Below, piece by piece: positions 37,240-39,937 of a DNA stretch of 39,937 bases. The position numbers were made by a program, and so were the translations under genes. The notes under the pieces are model-generated. The model was given only the letters and a program-made list of their open reading frames with translations, had not been told where the DNA came from and made no database searches. Every line of letters begins with the position of its first letter. Within the stretch, counting starts at the first letter, position 1. Source of the DNA: Acidobacteriota bacterium (GTDB lineage: Bacteria > Acidobacteriota > JAAYUB01); the NCBI GenBank assembly GCA_029565065.1, contig JAKQOW010000096.1:1-39937 (forward strand), read 5' to 3'.

Positions 37240-37698
37240 GTGAACGATACCCCCAAGCTGCCCGATATCCGTGAGATCATGAAATGGCTGCCGCACCGTT
37301 ATCCTTTTCTGCTGGTGGACCGCATCGTGGAACTGGAACCCGGTGTCCGGATCAAGGGGCTGAAGAACGTCACCTTCAACGAGCCGTTTTTCCAGGGGCA
37401 CTTCCCGGGCGCGCCGGTCATGCCGGGCGTGCTGATCCTGGAAGCCATGGCCCAGACCGGCGGCGTGCTGGCGATGTCCACCCGCTGCAAGAGCGAGAGC
37501 GGCAATCTGGTCTATTTCATGGGCATCGACAAGGCCCGCTTCCGCCGGCCGGTGGTGCCCGGCGACCAGCTCGTCATGACGGGCGAGGTGATCAAGCTCA
37601 AGTCACGGACGTGCCAGATGGCCGGCAAGGCGTTCGTGGACGGCGAGCTGGTCTGCGAGGCCGAGTTTCTCTCCATGATCATGGAAGGGCAGCGATGA
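37240..37698 (+). CDS. fabZ: (3R)-hydroxyacyl-ACP dehydratase FabZ
   Basis: FabZ dehydrates 3-hydroxyacyl-ACP in fatty-acid elongation and competes with LpxA for hydroxyacyl-ACP. From GTG 37240, five bases after GAGGAGG, there are 152 residues. The hotdog fold has catalytic His54 in GHFPGAPVMPG and Glu68 in LILEAMAQ, the same numbers as E. coli FabZ. LPHRYPFLLVDRI and CEAEFLSMI frame the domain. Its stop overlaps the lpxA start as ATGA. Confidence 0.96.
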   Translation: MNDTPKLPDIREIMKWLPHRYPFLLVDRIVELEPGVRIKGLKNVTFNEPFFQGHFPGAPVMPGVLILEAMAQTGGVLAMSTRCKSESGNLVYFMGIDKARFRRPVVPGDQLVMTGEVIKLKSRTCQMAGKAFVDGELVCEAEFLSMIMEGQR

Positions 37699-38477
37699 GC
37701 AACGTGCATCCGACCGCAGTCCTGACGGGCCAGGTGGAGTTGGCCGAAGACGTCACCATCGGGCCGTTTGTCGCCATCCAGGGTCCGGCCGTAATCGGCC
37801 GCGGCACCATCATCGACGCCCACTGCCGCCTGGAGGGGCCCATCCGGATCGGGGAGGGGAACCACGTCTTCCCGTTCTGCTCGCTGGGCTCCGCGCCCCA
37901 GGACATCTCCTACAAGGGCGAGCCCACCGAACTGGTCATCGGCGACCACAACCTGATCCGGGAGTTCGCCACCTTCAACCGGGGCACCGTCAAGGGCGGC
38001 GGCCTCACCCGGGTGGGCAGCCACTGCCTGTTCATGGCCTACCCCCACATCGCCCATGACTGCATCGTCGAAGACCACGTCGTGTTCGCCAACGGCGCCA
38101 CGCTGGGCGGCCACGTGAGTGTCGGCTTCCGGAGCACGGTGGGCGCGTTCACCGGCGTGCACCAGTTCTGCCGGATCGGCCCCTACGCCTTCGTGGGCGG
38201 CTACTCGGTCATCACCCGCGACGCGCTGCCGTTCGTGAAGACCGTCGGCGAGCGCAACCATGCGGCGATTTACGGCATCAACTCCATCGGTCTCCAGCGG
38301 CTCGGCTTCCCCAAGGAACGCATCGAGACGCTGCAGCGGGCGTACCGGCTGCTCTTCCGCCAGACCTCCAACCTGGGGCAGGGGCTGGCCAACCTCAGGG
38401 AGCACCTGCCGGTCGACGGCGACGTGAAGATCCTGGTGGATTTCATCGAGTCGTCCAAACGGGGCGTAATCCGATGA
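37695..38477 (+). CDS. lpxA: UDP-N-acetylglucosamine acyltransferase LpxA
   Basis: LpxA transfers a hydroxyacyl chain from ACP to the 3-OH of UDP-GlcNAc, the first step of lipid A synthesis. The 260-residue protein (262 in E. coli) begins VHPTAVLTGQVELAEDVTIGP and consists of left-handed beta-helix hexapeptide repeats, with catalytic His121 in PHIAHDC (E. coli His125) and a C-terminal helical domain. It starts in the ATGA overlap with fabZ and ends in another ATGA overlap with lpxI, so the three genes are translationally coupled. Confidence 0.96.
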   Translation: MSNVHPTAVLTGQVELAEDVTIGPFVAIQGPAVIGRGTIIDAHCRLEGPIRIGEGNHVFPFCSLGSAPQDISYKGEPTELVIGDHNLIREFATFNRGTVKGGGLTRVGSHCLFMAYPHIAHDCIVEDHVVFANGATLGGHVSVGFRSTVGAFTGVHQFCRIGPYAFVGGYSVITRDALPFVKTVGERNHAAIYGINSIGLQRLGFPKERIETLQRAYRLLFRQTSNLGQGLANLREHLPVDGDVKILVDFIESSKRGVIR

Positions 38478-39325
38478 ACGAGCCGCTGCCGGAACGGCTG
38501 GGGCTGATCGCGGGGGGCGGAGAGTTCCCCCGAATGATCGCCCGCCAGTGCCGGCAGCTGGGCATCCCTTGTCACGTAGCCGCCATCCGGGACGAGGCCG
38601 ATCCCGCCATCGCCGAGGATGCCGCCTCGATCCAGTGGCTGGGGATCGGCAAACTGGGCCGGCTGATCCGTTTCTTCAAGGACGCGGGTGTCACCCGGGC
38701 GATCATGGCGGGGTATGTCCAGCATGTGCGCATCTTCGGGCGGGACCGGCCGGACTTGCGGGCCATCAGCCTGCTCGGGCGGCTGCCGCGCCGGAACACC
38801 GACGCGATTCTCGGCGCGCTGGCCGACGAGCTGGGCCGCGAGGGTGTGCAGGTGGTGGATTCCACCCTGCTCCTGCGGGACCTGATGCCGCCGGCGGGTC
38901 TGCTGACCCGGCGGGCGCCCGACCGCCAGGAGCGGATCGACCTGGAGTACGGGCTGGCCACCGCCCGGGAGATTGCCCGGCTGGACTTGGGTCAGACCGT
39001 CGTGGTCTGCCGGCGGGTGGTGGTGGCGGTGGAGACGCTCGAGGGCACCGACGCCACCATCGAGCGGGCCGCCGCGCTCACCCGGAACGAGAAGCTGACG
39101 GTGGTGAAGGTGAGCAAGCCCAATCAGGACATGCGATTCGACGTGCCCATCATCGGTGCCCGCACCGTCGAGGTGCTGACGCGGAACCGGGTATCGGCAA
39201 TGGCGGTGGATGCCGGCCGCAGCCTGATGCTGGACAAGGCGGATGTGCTGCAGCGGCTGGACGCCGCGGAGATCACGCTGGTGGGCGTGGCGGCGCCGGC
39301 GGTGACGCTCCCGGCGAAATGGTGA
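38474..39325 (+). CDS. lpxI: UDP-2,3-diacylglucosamine pyrophosphatase LpxI
   Basis: LpxI cleaves UDP-2,3-diacylglucosamine to lipid X and UMP, replacing LpxH in bacteria that lack it. The 283-residue protein opens with LGLIAGGGEFPRMIARQCR and includes IGKLGRLIRFFKDAGV, MAGYVQH and the C-terminal KPNQDMRFDVPIIGARTVE segment typical of the DUF1009/LpxI family. It is coupled to lpxA by ATGA. Confidence 0.93.
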   Translation: MNEPLPERLGLIAGGGEFPRMIARQCRQLGIPCHVAAIRDEADPAIAEDAASIQWLGIGKLGRLIRFFKDAGVTRAIMAGYVQHVRIFGRDRPDLRAISLLGRLPRRNTDAILGALADELGREGVQVVDSTLLLRDLMPPAGLLTRRAPDRQERIDLEYGLATAREIARLDLGQTVVVCRRVVVAVETLEGTDATIERAAALTRNEKLTVVKVSKPNQDMRFDVPIIGARTVEVLTRNRVSAMAVDAGRSLMLDKADVLQRLDAAEITLVGVAAPAVTLPAKW

Positions 39326-39332
39326 ACAGCCT

Positions 39333-39527
39333 GTGAATCGCGAAATCTTTTACAAGCTGATCCGCGTGGCGATCTTTCCGTTCCGGTTCGTCTATCTCAT
39401 CGTCTACCAGTGGCGCATGAACCGGGTCCGCGAGACGCATCGAGCGGCCCAAATGCCCGGGACATCCGCCGGTCCCGATGCTACCCCACCAACCGAGCAC
39501 AGTGAGGAGAAAGGAGAAAGGAGATAG
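39333..39527 (+). CDS. Small single-helix membrane protein, unknown
   Basis: The 64-residue product starts with GTG 7 bp after lpxI. One amphipathic-to-hydrophobic segment (YKLIRVAIFPFRFVYLIVYQW) is followed by a basic patch and a Pro/Ser-rich tail, EEKGERR, encoded by the first repeats of block R7. No good ribosome site precedes it. It may be a real short protein with its end replaced by the repeat, or a chance frame. It should not be given a function. Confidence 0.45.
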   Translation: MNREIFYKLIRVAIFPFRFVYLIVYQWRMNRVRETHRAAQMPGTSAGPDATPPTEHSEEKGERR

Positions 39528-39800
39528 GAGATAGGAGATAGGAGATTAGATCTCTTCCTCGTGCTCGTAATTCGTAATCGTGCTCGTAATCGTACTTCGT
39601 AATCGTCATCGAGCCTCGAGCCTCGAGCCTCGTTCCCGATCATCGGGCATCGGATATCGGACATCGGGTCTCGCGGTTTGGGGCTCGGGGCTCGCTCCCA
39701 ACGATCAACCATCAATTCTCTGCGAACCTGCGAGCCTGTGAACATCCCACCCTTCAAACCTTCAAGCGGCTCGATTACGATCACGATTACGATTACGGGC
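39503..39800 (+). repeat. Micro-repeat mosaic block R7
   Basis: Order: GTGAGGAGAAAGGAG and GATAGGAG units (39503-39544), a hairpin (AGGA 39540-39543 with TCCT 39556-39559), TCGTGCTCG (39559-39567), AATCGT/TAATTCG units (to about 39608), GAGCCTC units with CTCGTTCCCG (39629-39638), ATCGG/ATCGGG units (39638-39668), GGGGCTCGGGGCTCG (39681-39692), ATCAACC units (39702-39715) and a terminal GATTACGATCACG series (39773-39797). It parallels R1. Its first units encode the end of the 39333 gene. Downstream to 39937 there is only a short open frame. Confidence 0.8.
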
Positions 39801-39881
39801 CAGGTGACAGCATTCGCGCATCACTTGAAATGCCAGACCCTGTCAACTTGGCTTGGAGAAGCCTGTAAAATCGAGCTATTC

Positions 39882-39937
39882 ATGGAAGTGCCGATTCAGA
39901 ATCTCATGAAACGCTTGTCCCAGCAAGGGTTGACAAG
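39882..39937 (+). CDS. Possible gene start running off the window
   Basis: An ATG at 39882 opens a frame for 18 residues (MEVPIQNLMKRLSQQGLT) to the window edge. A TAAAAT at 39866-39871 could be a -10 box, but then the leader would be very short, and there is no ribosome site. No family can be assigned. Confidence 0.25.
   Translation, partial: MEVPIQNLMKRLSQQGLT

Overview
The window looks like chromosomal DNA of a GC-rich, diderm (LPS-bearing) heterotroph, most plausibly an Acidobacteriota member. The evidence is a secreted VWFA protein of the type typical of that phylum (5324-6256), lipid A and Kdo genes (kdsB, fabZ, lpxA, lpxI), BamA/Skp and LolCD for the outer membrane, and several large secreted polysaccharide- or protein-degrading enzymes. 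Shine-Dalgarno sites of the GGAGG type precede most genes. No rRNA, tRNA or CRISPR array was seen.

Layout. 50-145: a 31-residue ribosomal-type protein with a strong terminator. 413-3580: exported GH2 beta-galactosidase. 3581-4545: a gene-free stretch with two micro-repeat blocks around a ~300 bp inverted-repeat element. 4546-7171 (minus): LysE-type exporter, VWFA protein, kdsB. 7433-10232: a secreted Gly/Ser-linker protein converging on a polytopic GT-C-like membrane protein. 10499-14679 (minus): a CBM9-like protein coupled to a secreted GH38 alpha-mannosidase. 14895-17597 (minus): a large transglutaminase/redoxin-fold protein. 17598-18606: a patch that looks AT-richer, with a small secreted coiled-coil protein and two perfect palindromes. 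18607-19140 (minus): Mut7-C protein. 19331-22290: operon of enoyl-CoA hydratase, Dabb protein and ABC exporter. 22543-27024: ribH-nusB-lysS-lolC-lolD. 27144-31301: very large secreted M14 peptidase. 31377-39325: clpC, then the envelope cluster bamA-skp / fabZ-lpxA-lpxI, then a small membrane protein and a final repeat block.

How the genes fit together. The right half is a housekeeping and outer-membrane biogenesis region: lipoprotein release (LolCD), beta-barrel insertion (BamA), periplasmic chaperone (Skp), fatty-acid dehydration (FabZ) and lipid A synthesis (LpxA, LpxI), with Kdo activation by KdsB in the left half. The left half is a catabolic region with exported beta-galactosidase, alpha-mannosidase, a carbohydrate-binding protein and a transglutaminase-like protein.

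The most unusual signal is not a gene. At least seven intergenic blocks are mosaics of short degenerate repeats: GATAGGAG, AATCGT/G, GAGGCTC/A, ATCGG, CTGGGTTC/CTGGGTCC, ATCAACC, GTGAACAG and GGTGAAT(C/G). Four blocks share the same module: a small hairpin, then TCGTGCTCG, then an AATCG-type array, then CTCGTT 61-70 nt after the start of TCGTGCTCG. Five blocks begin at or within the stop codon of the adjacent gene. I cannot match this to a named repeat family, and it is the best candidate here for something undescribed.
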